Positions 44,585-53,491 of a stretch of 64,000 nt of DNA are shown here, one piece after another. Source of the stretch: CAZOZP01 sp964584325 (GTDB lineage Bacteria > Bacteroidota > Ignavibacteria > Ignavibacteriales > Melioribacteraceae); the NCBI GenBank assembly GCA_964584325.1, contig CAZOZP010000005.1, positions 11,971 to 75,970 on the forward strand, read 5' to 3'. The notes beneath the pieces were generated by a model that was not told the origin of the DNA, made no database searches, and worked only from the letters and a program-made list of their open reading frames with translations. How positions within the stretch are numbered: the first letter of the stretch is position 1; the number at the start of each line of letters is the position of its first letter. A program made the translations under genes and the position numbers.

Positions 44585-46747
44585 ATGTTCAGATACTTTT
44601 TTATTATGATTCTTTTCTGTGTCGGTTGCATTAGTGCTGATATATATTCGGGAATTTCCCCTGAATTCATAAACTCTGATCTGATTAAAATTAACTCAGT
44701 ATCAAGAATTGCAGTTAATCATGACCTTACTTATCTGTTGTGTTCAGATGGAAGTAAAATTGAAGCCAGAGCCTTAAGACCGGAAAAAGGATCGAATAAT
44801 TGGACGATGAAACTAAAGTCCAAAGCCGATCCGGTTAAGAATTATAAATTTGTATTAAACGGACAAGAATTCAGAATTGACAAAAACGGTATCCTTAACG
44901 ATGCTGCGTATATTTATAACAAGACCGATCTTGGAATTACATTTACAAATGAAGAAATTACAGTAAAAGTCTGGACCCCGGTGGCTGAAAAAGTAAACCT
45001 GCTCCTGTACGATAATTATAATATCGAAACAGCTTTCGCATATCCGATGGTAAAAACAGAACAAGGCGTTTGGAAAACCGGACTTCCGTTAGAAGCAAAA
45101 GGGAAGTATTACCTTTTTGAAGTTACTGTTAACGGTGAAACAAAAACCACTCCTGATCCTTATAGTATCGGACTCTCGGCAAACAGTAAACGCAGCCTTA
45201 TTGCTGATTTACGAGAAACTGACCCGGCCGGTTGGAATGAAACTCCTCGGCCTGATTTTGTAAAGATGACGGATGCTGTAATCTATGAACTTCATGTTCG
45301 GGATATTTCAATTCATAAATCATCCGGAATCCGGAACAAAGGTAAATACCTGGCTTTTACTGAAAAGGGAACAAAAAGTCCGGAGGGTTATTCAACCGGA
45401 ATCAGTCATCTTAAAGAGATGGGGGTTACACACATACATTTGCTTCCCGTCTATGACTTCGGAAGTGTAGATGAAAATAGACAAGATATGCATAACTGGG
45501 GTTATGACCCGGTTTTTTATAATGTTCCTGAAGGTTCATATTCAACAGATCCTAACGGTATAAGCAGAATAAAAGAGTTCAAGGAAATGGTAAAGAGTTT
45601 TCATGAGTGTGGCTTAAGGGTGGTGATAGATGTTGTTTATAATCATACATATAAGAGAGGTGTTTCGGCTTTTGATATTCTGGTTCCGGGTTATTATTAC
45701 AGGTTTAATGCCGATGGGTCTTATTCTGACGCTTCTGCCTGCGGAAATGAAGTAGCAACGGAAAAAGCAATGGTAAGGAATTTTATTCTGCACTCTCTCA
45801 AATTCTGGGCAAATGAGTATAAAATTGACGGATTCCGGTTTGACCTGCTTGGTGTATTTGATACCGAGACAGTTTTGATTATTGGCAAGGAATTAAAAAA
45901 ACTTGATCCTTCTCTGCTACTTTATGGAGAACCCTGGGCTCCCGGGACATCTCCGATTCCTGAAAACAAAAGACTAATAAAAGGAAATCAGAAAAATACA
46001 AGTGTCGCAGTGTTTAACGACAATTTGCGCGATGCGGTAAAAGGCGATACTCAGGGAGATATTCCCGGCTTCGTACAAGGAGTGGATTCACTTAAACCCT
46101 CTGTAATGAAAGGTATTGAAGGTTCAATAAACGATTTTACTCTCTCGCCGGAAGAAACGATAAATTATGTATCAAGTCACGATGATCTATGTCTGTGGGA
46201 TAAACTAATAAAAACTTCAAAAGGTAAATCTGAAGATTATATTATAAAACTCTCTAAGCTTGCCAATGGAATTGTATTTCTTTCTCAGGGTATTCCGTTT
46301 ATTCAAGGTGGTGAAGAATTCGGCCGTACAAAAAAGATGTTTCACAACACATATAATAAAGGGGATGAATACAATCAGTTTGATTACTCTCTAAAAGCAA
46401 AATATTCCGGCCTCACGGAGTATTATAAAGGACTAATCAAATTGCGCAAAGCTCATCCGGCTTTCAGAATGAATACCTCTGACCAGGTAAAGAAAAATCT
46501 CAGATTTCTTGATTCTCCGGCAGGAACTTTATCCTTCTCATTATCCAATAGGGAAAACGGTGAAAATTCTAAGCTTATTGTTGTTTTGATAAATGCCTCA
46601 GACTCAAAAGTAACGTTTAAATTGCCTGATGAAAGAGAATGGACAATAATAGCCGACGGTGACAAAGCCGGCGAGGTTATAGGAAAGTTTACGGGTGCAG
46701 ATGCAGTGGTGGAAGGAAAAACTTTAATGGTTTTAAAAAATAATTAA
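44585..46747 (+). CDS. pulA: Type I pullulanase (GH13), lipoprotein
   Basis: A 720-residue alpha-1,6-debranching enzyme acting on pullulan, branched starch or glycogen. The start is a lipoprotein signal ending LFCVGC, so it is surface- or periplasm-anchored. Residues about 110-190 are an N-terminal E-set/CBM48-like domain (ITVKVWTPVAEKVNLLLYD). The GH13 barrel shows HNWGYDP, the type I pullulanase signature (usually YNWGYDP), VVYNHT, GFRFDLLG with nucleophile Asp420, YGEPW with acid/base Glu449, and SSHDD with Asp533. A C-terminal beta domain follows. All catalytic residues are intact. It is followed 59 bases later by a secreted esterase gene. Confidence 0.93.
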   Translation: MFRYFFIMILFCVGCISADIYSGISPEFINSDLIKINSVSRIAVNHDLTYLLCSDGSKIEARALRPEKGSNNWTMKLKSKADPVKNYKFVLNGQEFRIDKNGILNDAAYIYNKTDLGITFTNEEITVKVWTPVAEKVNLLLYDNYNIETAFAYPMVKTEQGVWKTGLPLEAKGKYYLFEVTVNGETKTTPDPYSIGLSANSKRSLIADLRETDPAGWNETPRPDFVKMTDAVIYELHVRDISIHKSSGIRNKGKYLAFTEKGTKSPEGYSTGISHLKEMGVTHIHLLPVYDFGSVDENRQDMHNWGYDPVFYNVPEGSYSTDPNGISRIKEFKEMVKSFHECGLRVVIDVVYNHTYKRGVSAFDILVPGYYYRFNADGSYSDASACGNEVATEKAMVRNFILHSLKFWANEYKIDGFRFDLLGVFDTETVLIIGKELKKLDPSLLLYGEPWAPGTSPIPENKRLIKGNQKNTSVAVFNDNLRDAVKGDTQGDIPGFVQGVDSLKPSVMKGIEGSINDFTLSPEETINYVSSHDDLCLWDKLIKTSKGKSEDYIIKLSKLANGIVFLSQGIPFIQGGEEFGRTKKMFHNTYNKGDEYNQFDYSLKAKYSGLTEYYKGLIKLRKAHPAFRMNTSDQVKKNLRFLDSPAGTLSFSLSNRENGENSKLIVVLINASDSKVTFKLPDEREWTIIADGDKAGEVIGKFTGADAVVEGKTLMVLKNN

Positions 46748-46805
46748 ATTAAATATAAACATATCTCATTTACCATCGTCTGAATGGCTCTAAAATGGAG
46801 AAAAT

Positions 46806-48278
46806 ATGAAAAAAATTCTATTGGTTTTATTTACTGTTGTATTATTAATACCGGCCGTATATGCCCAGACTCAGTTTAACGAATTCCTTTCAAAGATTAA
46901 TTCAATTCAGTCTTCTGAAGAAAAAACTGCTTGTGCAGATAGTTTTATGACATATGCAAGAACAAAAGGCATCCCATTTATTGAACATGATACAATTGCG
47001 GTTTTCCTTTACAGAGGTTCTGCCACAAGTGTTCAGATAGCAGGTGATTTCACTTTTTGGGGAGCAGGGCCCTCCTTTACCAAAATATCCGGAACAAATA
47101 TGTTTTATTATAAAAGGCAGTTTGAACGTAATGCAAGAATGGATTACAAAATTATTGCCGGTTCAAACTGGATACTTGATCCTGAAAATCTTAATCAGGT
47201 TCCCGGCGGATACGGTCCGAATTCTGAATTACGAATGCCTGACTATGTTATGCCCTGGGAAATTCAAAAGATACAGGGAATTACTTACGGTACTTTAAGC
47301 AGTATAACAATTCACAGTGATACACTGAATAGAAACTACTCTGTTAGAATTTATCTTCCTCCCGGATATGATACCGGGAAAGAATATCCTTCAGTGTATT
47401 TCCAGGATGGTTCAGATTATCTCAATTTTGCATCAGCGGCAAATATACTTGATAACCTAATAGAAGCTAAGATGATTGAGCCGGTTATCGGAGTATTTGT
47501 AATTCCGACAAACAGGAATAACGAATATGCACTTTCGGAAAGATTCAAATACAGAAACTTCTTTGCGAAAGAATTAGTTCCCTACATAGATGAAAATTAT
47601 TCTACAGCCGGAAGCAGAGAAATGAGATTGGTTTTGGGTGATTCATACGGCGGAAATATATCTGTATTGATTGCCGTGGGGTATCCGGAGTTGTTCGGGC
47701 ATCTCGGAATACATTCCGGCGCTTATCAGAATTATGATTATGAAACCGGATATATGCTTGTAAATTATCCTGAGTCCGACATAAAAATTTATTCAGTCTG
47801 GGGAAGCTATGAAGGCTCGCTTACAGAAAATCAGCGGCAAATTTCCTCCGCAATGATATCCAACGGAAGAGATTATAAATATAAAGAATATCCGGAAGGC
47901 CATAGCTGGGGATTATGGCGTGCTACTCTGGACGAGATTCTGATAAACAGTTTTCCTTATGAAGGAGTGTCGGCAGAACAAAAACCGGCAAGAATTCTCC
48001 CTTTAAATATTGAATTAAAACAGAATTATCCTAACCCTTTTAATCCCACAACAACAATAAGATATTCAATTCCTTCTAGTGCAGAGACGATGCAAGCAAC
48101 TTCTCTAAGAATATATGATATTTTAGGAAAAGAGGTAGCTGTTCTTGTAAACCAAAGACAAAGAGCAGGAAATCACAGCGTTAAGTTTAATGCTGCCGGA
48201 CTTCCCGGAGGAGTATATTTTTATGAATTGAAATCCGGCGGAAATAAAATTGTTAAGAAACTTACATTATTGAAATAA
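46806..48278 (+). CDS. T9SS-secreted esterase (enterochelin-esterase-like alpha/beta hydrolase)
   Basis: A 490-residue exported enzyme. Signal peptide 1-20 (LLIPAVYAQ), an E-set/CBM48-like beta domain at about 50-140 (IAVFLYRGSATSVQIAGDFT), then an esterase D-type hydrolase domain (about 155-395) with nucleophile Ser280 in GDSYGG and His366 in EGHSWG. A type IX sorting domain starts near 404 (ELKQNYPNPFNPTTTIRY) and ends KKLTLLK. Enzymes with this layout deacylate carbohydrates (feruloyl or acetyl esterases) or hydrolyse siderophores; the beta domain and the pullulanase neighbour favour a carbohydrate ester (inference). GGAG precedes the start. Confidence 0.88.
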   Translation: MKKILLVLFTVVLLIPAVYAQTQFNEFLSKINSIQSSEEKTACADSFMTYARTKGIPFIEHDTIAVFLYRGSATSVQIAGDFTFWGAGPSFTKISGTNMFYYKRQFERNARMDYKIIAGSNWILDPENLNQVPGGYGPNSELRMPDYVMPWEIQKIQGITYGTLSSITIHSDTLNRNYSVRIYLPPGYDTGKEYPSVYFQDGSDYLNFASAANILDNLIEAKMIEPVIGVFVIPTNRNNEYALSERFKYRNFFAKELVPYIDENYSTAGSREMRLVLGDSYGGNISVLIAVGYPELFGHLGIHSGAYQNYDYETGYMLVNYPESDIKIYSVWGSYEGSLTENQRQISSAMISNGRDYKYKEYPEGHSWGLWRATLDEILINSFPYEGVSAEQKPARILPLNIELKQNYPNPFNPTTTIRYSIPSSAETMQATSLRIYDILGKEVAVLVNQRQRAGNHSVKFNAAGLPGGVYFYELKSGGNKIVKKLTLLK

Positions 48279-48305
48279 TTAAAATTTAGGGGAGATATAA
48301 TATAG

Positions 48306-49496
48306 ATGGAAACCGGGAAAGCCGATTTATCGGCTCTTAAGATTGACAGGACAAAAAAGAATGTGGATCCGGAAAAGCGCGGAAGAATAATCAAGAAAAT
48401 CGGAATTCCTCTGTTTTTGGGATTACTGGCCGCATTTGTGATTTGGGGATACGGTAAAGTATTCGAACCAAAACCGGAAGTTACACTGGCAACAGTTGTT
48501 TTGCAGAATACTTCATCCGTAAATGCAGTTCTTAATGCCAACGGATATATAGTTGCTCAGAGAAAAGCAGCAGTTGCTTCCAAAGGAACCGGGAGATTAG
48601 TTTATCTTGGATTCGTTGAGGGAGATAAAGTAAAGAAAAATGAAATAATCGGTAAAATTGAAGACAGCGATATTAAGGCCGCACTTGAACAGGCAAAGGC
48701 CAATCTGAAGCTTGCCGAAGCTGATTTGTTCGAAGCGGAAAATAACTATAATAGGGTTAACGAACTGCTGAAGTCAGGTGTATCAACTCCGGTTGAAGCT
48801 GATGCCGCAAAAGCCAGATACTTGAAAGTGCTTGCAAATATTGAGGTTGCAAAGGCCGGTATTACTTCGGCAGAAGTTGCTCTGGAAAATACTTTGATAA
48901 GAGCACCGTTTGATGGAACTGTTCTAACGAAAAATGCTGATATCGGAGAAATAGTTGCACCGCTGGGGGCAGGAAGCAATTCAAAATCTGCGGTTGTTAC
49001 ACTCGCTGACATGTCTTCACTGCAAGTTGAAGCTGATGTATCAGAATCAAACATTCAGAAAATTTCTTCCGGTCAGGAATGTATGATCTATCTTGATGCT
49101 TATCCTGATAAAGGTTATTCAGGTTATGTAGATAAAATTGTACCAACTGCAGACAGAGCTAAAGCGACAGTAAAAATAAAAGTAGGATTTCGAAACTACG
49201 ATGGGAAAGTGCTTCCTGAAATGGGGGCAAAGGTAAGTTTTATGAGCGATAAAGAAGATTCTGACGAAAATGAAGGGGGTTCGTTTATGGTTATTCCTTC
49301 TACTGCAATAAGAAATAAAAATAACAAAAGTTATGTGTATCTGGTGGAAGATAGTGTTGTGAGGGAAGTTGAGATTGGTACCGGAAAAACTTTTGGTGAA
49401 ATAACTGAAATAATAAACGGATTAAATGAAGGCGATAGTATAATTGACCAACCGGATGATAAAATCAGGGATGGTGTAAAGGTAAAAACAAAATAA
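48306..49496 (+). CDS. Periplasmic adaptor (MacA/HlyD family) of an ABC efflux system
   Basis: A 396-residue membrane-fusion protein. One N-terminal membrane span (about 32-52, IGIPLFLGLLAAFVIWGYGK), a barrel-sandwich/lipoyl half (NGYIVAQRKAAVASKGTGRL), a coiled-coil hairpin (about 110-190, ALEQAKANLKLAEADLFEAE), the second lipoyl half (LIRAPFDGTVLTKNADIGEI) and beta-barrel domains. It links an inner-membrane ABC pump to an outer-membrane channel. The ATPase and two permease genes follow at short spacing. No TolC-type gene is present here. Confidence 0.92.
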   Translation: METGKADLSALKIDRTKKNVDPEKRGRIIKKIGIPLFLGLLAAFVIWGYGKVFEPKPEVTLATVVLQNTSSVNAVLNANGYIVAQRKAAVASKGTGRLVYLGFVEGDKVKKNEIIGKIEDSDIKAALEQAKANLKLAEADLFEAENNYNRVNELLKSGVSTPVEADAAKARYLKVLANIEVAKAGITSAEVALENTLIRAPFDGTVLTKNADIGEIVAPLGAGSNSKSAVVTLADMSSLQVEADVSESNIQKISSGQECMIYLDAYPDKGYSGYVDKIVPTADRAKATVKIKVGFRNYDGKVLPEMGAKVSFMSDKEDSDENEGGSFMVIPSTAIRNKNNKSYVYLVEDSVVREVEIGTGKTFGEITEIINGLNEGDSIIDQPDDKIRDGVKVKTK

Positions 49497-49506
49497 GGCG
49501 GGTAAA

Positions 49507-50178
49507 ATGAAAGAAATTATCAATGTAAAAGAGGTATCGAAATCATATTGGAGAGACAGTCTGGAAATTCCTGTATTGAATAATATAAGCATTAGTGTAA
49601 ATCAGGGCGATTTCCTTGCACTTATGGGTCCTTCCGGATCCGGGAAAACAACTCTTTTGAATCTGATTGCCGGTATCGACAGTCCCACTTCCGGAAAAAT
49701 AATAGTAAACGGCGAAGATATATCATCCTATAAGGAAGCTAAGCTTGCTAAGTGGCGGTCAGTAAACATAGGATTTGTATTTCAGTTTTATAATCTCATT
49801 CCGGTTCTTACCGCATACGAAAATGTTGAACTTCCTCTGCTGCTTACAAAGTTATCAAAATCAGAAAGGAAAAAACACGTTGAAACTGCTCTGGATATAG
49901 TTGGTCTGGGCGATAGGATGGACCATTACCCGAAACAGCTTTCCGGAGGTCAGGAACAGAGAGTTGCAATTGCACGCGCAATTGTTACAGATCCGCTTAT
50001 TATTGTTGCTGATGAACCTACCGGCGATCTCGACAGGAATTCGGCTCAGGAAATACTGCTTCTAATGGAAAGGCTGAACAAAGAATTTGAAAAAACCATT
50101 GTTATGGTAACTCACGATCCTCACGCTGCTGAGAGAGCGCATATACAGCGCCACCTTGACAAAGGCGAACTGGTATAA
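49507..50178 (+). CDS. ABC transporter ATP-binding protein (MacB/LolD type)
   Basis: A 223-residue ATPase with Walker A GPSGSGKT (41-48), Q-loop FQFYNLIP, signature LSGGQ at 145-149, Walker B IIVADEPTGDLD and a switch-His motif MVTHDPHAA. The LSGGQEQRVAIARAI and DEPTGDLD stretches place it in the LolD/MacB/FtsE group, which drives mechanotransmission permeases rather than classic import. It pairs with the two permeases downstream. Confidence 0.95.
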   Translation: MKEIINVKEVSKSYWRDSLEIPVLNNISISVNQGDFLALMGPSGSGKTTLLNLIAGIDSPTSGKIIVNGEDISSYKEAKLAKWRSVNIGFVFQFYNLIPVLTAYENVELPLLLTKLSKSERKKHVETALDIVGLGDRMDHYPKQLSGGQEQRVAIARAIVTDPLIIVADEPTGDLDRNSAQEILLLMERLNKEFEKTIVMVTHDPHAAERAHIQRHLDKGELV

Positions 50179-50187
50179 GGAGGAAAT

Positions 50188-51348
50188 ATGAAAGTATTAA
50201 AACTTGTTTTCAAAAATATTTTAAGACATAAACTTCGCTCTGTTCTTACTATTTCAGGAATAGCAATAGCAGTAATAGCTTTCGGAATTCTAAGAACTGT
50301 TGTTACATCCTTTAACGTTGGAGTTGAAGCAACTGCTTCCAACAGACTTATTACCAGGCAGGCAGTTTCGTTTATTTTTCCTCTTGATTATTCTTACCGA
50401 GATAAAATAAGCAAGGTTCAAGGTGTGAAAAATCTTACTTTTGCCAATTGGTTTTCAGGTGTCTATAAAGATAAAAATAATTTTTTTGCAAGAATGGCGG
50501 TTGACCATGAAACATTTTTTGATGTTTATCCTGAATTCATTTTAGATGAAAATGAATTAAAAGCTTTAAAAGAAAAAAGAAATGCCTGTATCCTGGGAAA
50601 GGATATTGCAAAAGAATATAATTTTAAGATTGGAGATATAATACCTCTTGAAGGAGATATATATCCGGGTAGATGGGAGTTCGAAGTTGTTGGGATTTAT
50701 GATCCGCGCGACGAAATAACCGATGCCAGCCAAATGCTTTTTCGGTGGGATTTTCTGCACGAGAGAATTCAGCAGGATTATCCCGAACGTACCGGAGAAG
50801 TTGGATGGTATATTGTTGATATAAGCAATCCGTCTGATGCGGCAAAAGTTTCTGCTGCCATTGATGCAAGGTTTAAAGATTCTCCGGCTCCTACAAAAAC
50901 AGAAACTGAAAGGGCGTTCGCTTCCGGATTTATTCAATCCGTAGGTGCAATTCTTACAGCAATGGATGTACTTTCATTTATTATTATCGGAGTAATTATG
51001 ATGGTTTTGGCAAACACAATGATTATGTCTGCCAGAGAAAGGACCAGGGAGTATGCTGTATTAAAAACTCTCGGATTTTCTACTTTTCATATTACCGGAT
51101 TAATCTTCGGGGAATCAATGTTAATTGCAATTTTAGGTGCCGGTGCGGGATTATTCTTTGCATTCCCTATTATTGAAGGATTTTCACAAAATATTCCTAA
51201 GGGTATATTCCCGGTATTTCAGCTTGATCCGACAACAGTATATTTTGCAGCAGGATCTGCATTACTTATTGGAGTAGTATCTGCAATATTCCCGGTACAC
51301 AAAGCGTTATCCACAAAAATTGTTGACGGTTTCAGGTTTGTAGGTTAA
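50188..51348 (+). CDS. MacB/FtsX-type ABC permease, first subunit
   Basis: A 386-residue permease with the four-span MacB layout: one span near 20-40 (SVLTISGIAIAVIAFGILRT), a large periplasmic domain (about 45-265), then three spans at the C-terminus. MSARERTREYAVLKTLGFS (about 274-292) is the coupling-helix motif of this family. AAGGAGG lies right before the ATG. Unlike canonical MacB, permease and ATPase are separate proteins, with a second distinct permease after it, which suggests a heterodimer. Confidence 0.92.
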   Translation: MKVLKLVFKNILRHKLRSVLTISGIAIAVIAFGILRTVVTSFNVGVEATASNRLITRQAVSFIFPLDYSYRDKISKVQGVKNLTFANWFSGVYKDKNNFFARMAVDHETFFDVYPEFILDENELKALKEKRNACILGKDIAKEYNFKIGDIIPLEGDIYPGRWEFEVVGIYDPRDEITDASQMLFRWDFLHERIQQDYPERTGEVGWYIVDISNPSDAAKVSAAIDARFKDSPAPTKTETERAFASGFIQSVGAILTAMDVLSFIIIGVIMMVLANTMIMSARERTREYAVLKTLGFSTFHITGLIFGESMLIAILGAGAGLFFAFPIIEGFSQNIPKGIFPVFQLDPTTVYFAAGSALLIGVVSAIFPVHKALSTKIVDGFRFVG

Positions 51349-51359
51349 GGAGAAAAAAA

Positions 51360-52526
51360 ATGAGGATTCCATTTAAATATACTTTTAAAAATTTCGGAGC
51401 AAGGAAACTGACTACCGGAATAACAATCTCAGGCATTACTCTGGTAGTATTTGTATTTGCCGTTGTTTTAATGATGGCAGAAGGCGTTCAGAAAACAATG
51501 CGTGATACTGGACTAGATGAAAATGTAATTGTGCTAAGGAAGTCGGCAACCGGAGAAGTGTCGAGTATAATTGACGGTGAAACACAAAGCATAATCAGAA
51601 ATTTTCCGGAAATTAAAAAAGATTCTGAAGGTGAACCAATATTTTCAGCAGAACCGGTTGTAATCATTAATCTTCAAATGAAAACCGGTGGTATGAGCAA
51701 TATCACTGTAAGAGGTATTGCAAGTCAGGCTCTGAAGCTCAGACCGCAAATAAAAATTATTCAGGGAAGAATGATTAACTTCGGCCTTAAAGAACTTATG
51801 GTGGGCAAATCGATAAACGAGAGGTTTAACGGGGCACAGTTAGGAAGCATAATTGAATTTGCGGGAGATAAATGGAAAATTGTGGGCGTTTATGAATCCG
51901 GCGGAAACGGATTTGAATCTGAATTATGGGGTGACAGCAGACAACTTCTTAGTTCGTTTAACAGAGGAAATACTGTTTCTACAGTAACATTTAAGATGAA
52001 CAGTAAATCCGATTTCTCGGCAATAAAAACAAGATTTCTAAAGGACAGAAGGCTTAACCAATTTGAACCGAAAATAGAAACGGTTTTTTATGAAGAGCAG
52101 TCTCAGGGCTTAGCGGCCTTTATCCGATATCTCGGAATTTTCATTACGGTTGTTTTTAGTATGGGAGCTACAATCGGAGCGGCAATAACTATGTACTCCG
52201 CAGTAGCAAACAGAACCGTGGAGATTGGAACATTAAGATCGCTCGGATTTAGCAGGATAAGCATTCTGATTGCATTTCTGATTGAATCGGTAATGATTTC
52301 GTTATCCGGTGCGCTTATAGGCTTAACTCTCGCTTCGGTGATGCAGTTCTATAGTATTGCTACCATAAATTTTGCAACTTTTTCGGAATTAAGTTTCAAG
52401 TTCAGTTTTACTGCCGGAATAGCAATTACATCCATAATATTTGCATTAGTTATGGGAGTAATCGGCGGATTTCTTCCGGCATTCAGAGCCTCAAGATTAA
52501 ATATTGTTAAAGCGCTTAGAGGCTAA
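51360..52526 (+). CDS. MacB/FtsX-type ABC permease, second subunit
   Basis: A 388-residue permease with the same four-span plan: N-terminal span (ITISGITLVVFVFAVVLMMA), periplasmic domain with DENVIVLRKSATGEVSSII, then three C-terminal spans with NRTVEIGTLRSLGFSRISIL as the coupling segment. Sequence differs clearly from the first permease. It ends the four-gene efflux unit (48306-52526), followed by a perfect hairpin. The cargo of the pump is not predictable. Confidence 0.92.
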   Translation: MRIPFKYTFKNFGARKLTTGITISGITLVVFVFAVVLMMAEGVQKTMRDTGLDENVIVLRKSATGEVSSIIDGETQSIIRNFPEIKKDSEGEPIFSAEPVVIINLQMKTGGMSNITVRGIASQALKLRPQIKIIQGRMINFGLKELMVGKSINERFNGAQLGSIIEFAGDKWKIVGVYESGGNGFESELWGDSRQLLSSFNRGNTVSTVTFKMNSKSDFSAIKTRFLKDRRLNQFEPKIETVFYEEQSQGLAAFIRYLGIFITVVFSMGATIGAAITMYSAVANRTVEIGTLRSLGFSRISILIAFLIESVMISLSGALIGLTLASVMQFYSIATINFATFSELSFKFSFTAGIAITSIIFALVMGVIGGFLPAFRASRLNIVKALRG

Positions 52527-52537
52527 CTGTAATTAAA

Positions 52538-52581
52538 TAATTGCCGGATGCCTGTAATCTGATAACGGCATCCGGCAATTA
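52538..52581. terminator. 15-bp perfect-stem hairpin after the efflux operon
   Basis: TAATTGCCGGATGCC (52538-52552) pairs perfectly with 52567-52581 around a 14-base loop. No T-tract follows, so it may end transcription by another route or protect the mRNA 3' end. Its GC-rich core contrasts with the AT-rich surroundings. Confidence 0.6.
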
Positions 52582-52685
52582 AATTCCAATCCAAATTATT
52601 TTCCCTTTCCCATAGTAATATTATTGTTTTTTTCCGATTAAAGTATAAATTTAATTTTGTTAAAAAAGACTTTTGGAAGGTTATT

Positions 52686-53477
52686 ATGGATCTGCATCTT
52701 AAGAATAAAAATGTATTGATTACCGCAGCGAGTCAGGGAATCGGAATGGCTTCAGCGGTTGCTTTTATAAAAGAAGGATGTAAAGTTGCAATTTGCTCGC
52801 GCAATAAATCAAATCTGGTTAAAGCATCTCAGGAAATCAAAAATACTCTTCAGGTAGAACCACTTTGGTCGGTTTGTGATATTAATAAAGCAGATGAAAT
52901 TGAAAACACAGTTAAGGCAGTGGAAAACAGTTACGGTCCGATAGATATTCTTGTTAATAACTGCGGCGGACCTCAGCCGGGAACATTTGAGGAACTTGGC
53001 GATAAGAGCTGGGAAGGAGCATTCGAACAAGTATTGATGAGTGCTGTGAGATTCACAAGACTGGTTCTGCCGGGAATGAAAGAAAAGAACTGGGGAAGAA
53101 TAATTAATATTACATCTGTTTCAGCTAAACAACCGGTGGATAATCTTCTTCTTTCGAATGCAATGCGCAGCGCAGTTACATCTTTTGCAAAGACCTTAAG
53201 CAACGAAATAGGGAAGTATAATATAACTGTCAATAATGTTGCTCCCGGTTATACCCTTACTTCAAGGCTCTATGAACTTGCAGTGGAAAGAGCAAAACGT
53301 TCCGAAGATTCACACGAACATATACTGGCGTTGCTTGCAAGTGAAATTCCCGCAAAAAGATTAGCCAGACCGGATGAAATAGCGGCTATGGTTGTTTTTC
53401 TTGCATCCGAGCAAGCCTCGTTTATTAATGGAACAACTGTGCATATTGACGGCGGATTGATTAAGAGCGCATTTTAA
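52686..53477 (+). CDS. SDR-family oxidoreductase lacking the YxxxK motif
   Basis: A 263-residue short-chain dehydrogenase. TAASQGIG (11-18) binds NAD(P), NNCGGPQPG replaces the usual NNAGG, and ITSVSAKQ carries the catalytic Ser. At the Tyr-xxx-Lys position it has Ser157-xxx-Arg161 (LSNAMRSAV), the SN-x-x-R pattern of a known FabG-like subgroup, so it may catalyse a different or no oxidoreduction. VAPGYTLTSRL and the C-terminal NGTTVHIDGGL are normal. GGAAGG precedes the ATG; the FAD gene follows 14 bases later. Confidence 0.88.
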   Translation: MDLHLKNKNVLITAASQGIGMASAVAFIKEGCKVAICSRNKSNLVKASQEIKNTLQVEPLWSVCDINKADEIENTVKAVENSYGPIDILVNNCGGPQPGTFEELGDKSWEGAFEQVLMSAVRFTRLVLPGMKEKNWGRIINITSVSAKQPVDNLLLSNAMRSAVTSFAKTLSNEIGKYNITVNNVAPGYTLTSRLYELAVERAKRSEDSHEHILALLASEIPAKRLARPDEIAAMVVFLASEQASFINGTTVHIDGGLIKSAF

Positions 53478-53491
53478 CCGGAAGGTGTTAT

